A DNA stretch of 11,629 nt, from NCBI GenBank assembly GCA_005800965.1, contig SYEA01000042.1:1-11629 (forward strand), written 5' to 3'. The translations under genes and the position numbers were made by a program. Below the pieces are notes generated by a model. The model was not told where the DNA came from. It searched no databases and worked only from the letters and a program-made list of their open reading frames with translations. Within the stretch, counting starts at the first letter, position 1. Each line of letters begins with the position of its first letter. Positions 11,481-11,629 of the stretch are shown piece by piece. This DNA is from Actinomycetota bacterium. GTDB lineage: Bacteria > Actinomycetota > Acidimicrobiia > Acidimicrobiales > Ilumatobacteraceae.

Positions 11481-11629
11481 GTGACCGAGACGATTCCACG
11501 TCGCCATCGCGACGAACCGTGGCTCATGCGCACGTATTCCGGCCATTCTTCAGCCGAGGCATCCAACGAGTTGTACCGCACCAATTTGGCCAAAGGCCAA
11601 ACGGGGCTTTCGATCGCATTCGACCTGCC
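11481..11629 (+). CDS. meaA: Ethylmalonyl-CoA mutase-like protein, N-terminal 49 residues (3' truncated by window edge)
   Basis: Only the start of the gene is present. PWLMRTYSGHSSAEASNELYR followed by TNLAKGQTGLSIAFDL is the N-terminal signature of the catalytic domain of B12-dependent acyl-CoA mutases. Two features point to the MeaA/ethylmalonyl-CoA mutase branch rather than the large subunit of methylmalonyl-CoA mutase: the short N-terminus (the signature starts at residue 13 instead of after a long leader) and MRTYSGH...AKGQTGLS instead of IRQYAGF...AAGQKGLS. The enzyme rearranges ethylmalonyl-CoA to methylsuccinyl-CoA in acetyl-CoA assimilation. The GTG start lies 10 bases after the aat stop, with a -10 hexamer across the junction. 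The cobalamin domain and active-site residues are outside the window, so branch assignment remains a judgement. Confidence 0.8.
   Translation, partial: MTETIPRRHRDEPWLMRTYSGHSSAEASNELYRTNLAKGQTGLSIAFDL

Overview
The window reads as a chromosomal, mostly housekeeping stretch from an actinobacterium, most likely of the Acidimicrobiia/Ilumatobacter type. This is inferred from gene content, from the style of the proteins (a secreted CX4C thioredoxin-like protein, a membrane-anchored cyclophilin, a MeaA-type mutase), from moderately high GC, from frequent GTG starts, and from a recurrent TANNNT promoter hexamer placed a few bases before start codons. No mobile element, CRISPR array, phage gene or obvious acquired island is visible. 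There is no gene-free stretch longer than about 110 bases.

Layout. At the left edge is the C-terminal part of a thioredoxin-fold protein (3-545, +). Then comes an iron-sulfur pair transcribed divergently: an IscA/ErpA-type A-type carrier (559-879, -) and an Mrp/NBP35-type ATPase carrying an N-terminal MIP18 domain (967-2157, +). A two-gene minus-strand unit follows, with an NfeD-like membrane protein (3057-4373) leading into a NUDT19-like Nudix hydrolase (2191-3024). Divergent from NfeD is a stand-alone receiver-domain protein (4415-4822, +). After it comes a complete tRNA-Pro(CGG) gene with encoded CCA (4892-4969, +).

The centre is a minus-strand amino-acid operon: lysC (6904-8166), then a class I SAM methyltransferase (6034-6900), then asd (4986-6029). 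LysC and Asd do the first two steps of the aspartate family pathway; the methyltransferase between them is unexplained. LysC carries an internal start with its own Shine-Dalgarno sequence, which would yield a separate regulatory beta subunit. Divergent from lysC is a membrane-anchored cyclophilin (8221-9060, +), which overlaps the 3' end of a PtpB-type protein phosphatase (9047-9844, -).

On the right, plus strand, are a 3-hydroxybutyryl-CoA dehydrogenase (9892-10749), a leucyl/phenylalanyl-tRNA-protein transferase with no clear conventional start (about 10790-11470), and the first 49 residues of an ethylmalonyl-CoA-mutase-like protein (11481 onward). The dehydrogenase and mutase together hint at the ethylmalonyl-CoA route of acetyl-CoA assimilation.

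The most striking pattern not tied to one gene is regulatory: six of the nine gene starts that head a transcription unit have TANNNT exactly 6-7 bases before the start codon and the other three have it 8-9 bases before, as expected for leaderless mRNAs; a seventh 6-base case precedes asd inside its operon. I see no convincing evidence for a wholly new multi-gene system. The observations worth following are of detail: an NfeD-family protein apparently lacking its catalytic serine, a receiver missing its conserved Thr/Ser, an Mrp with half of its CXXC motif, the operon-embedded methyltransferase, and the odd start of aat.
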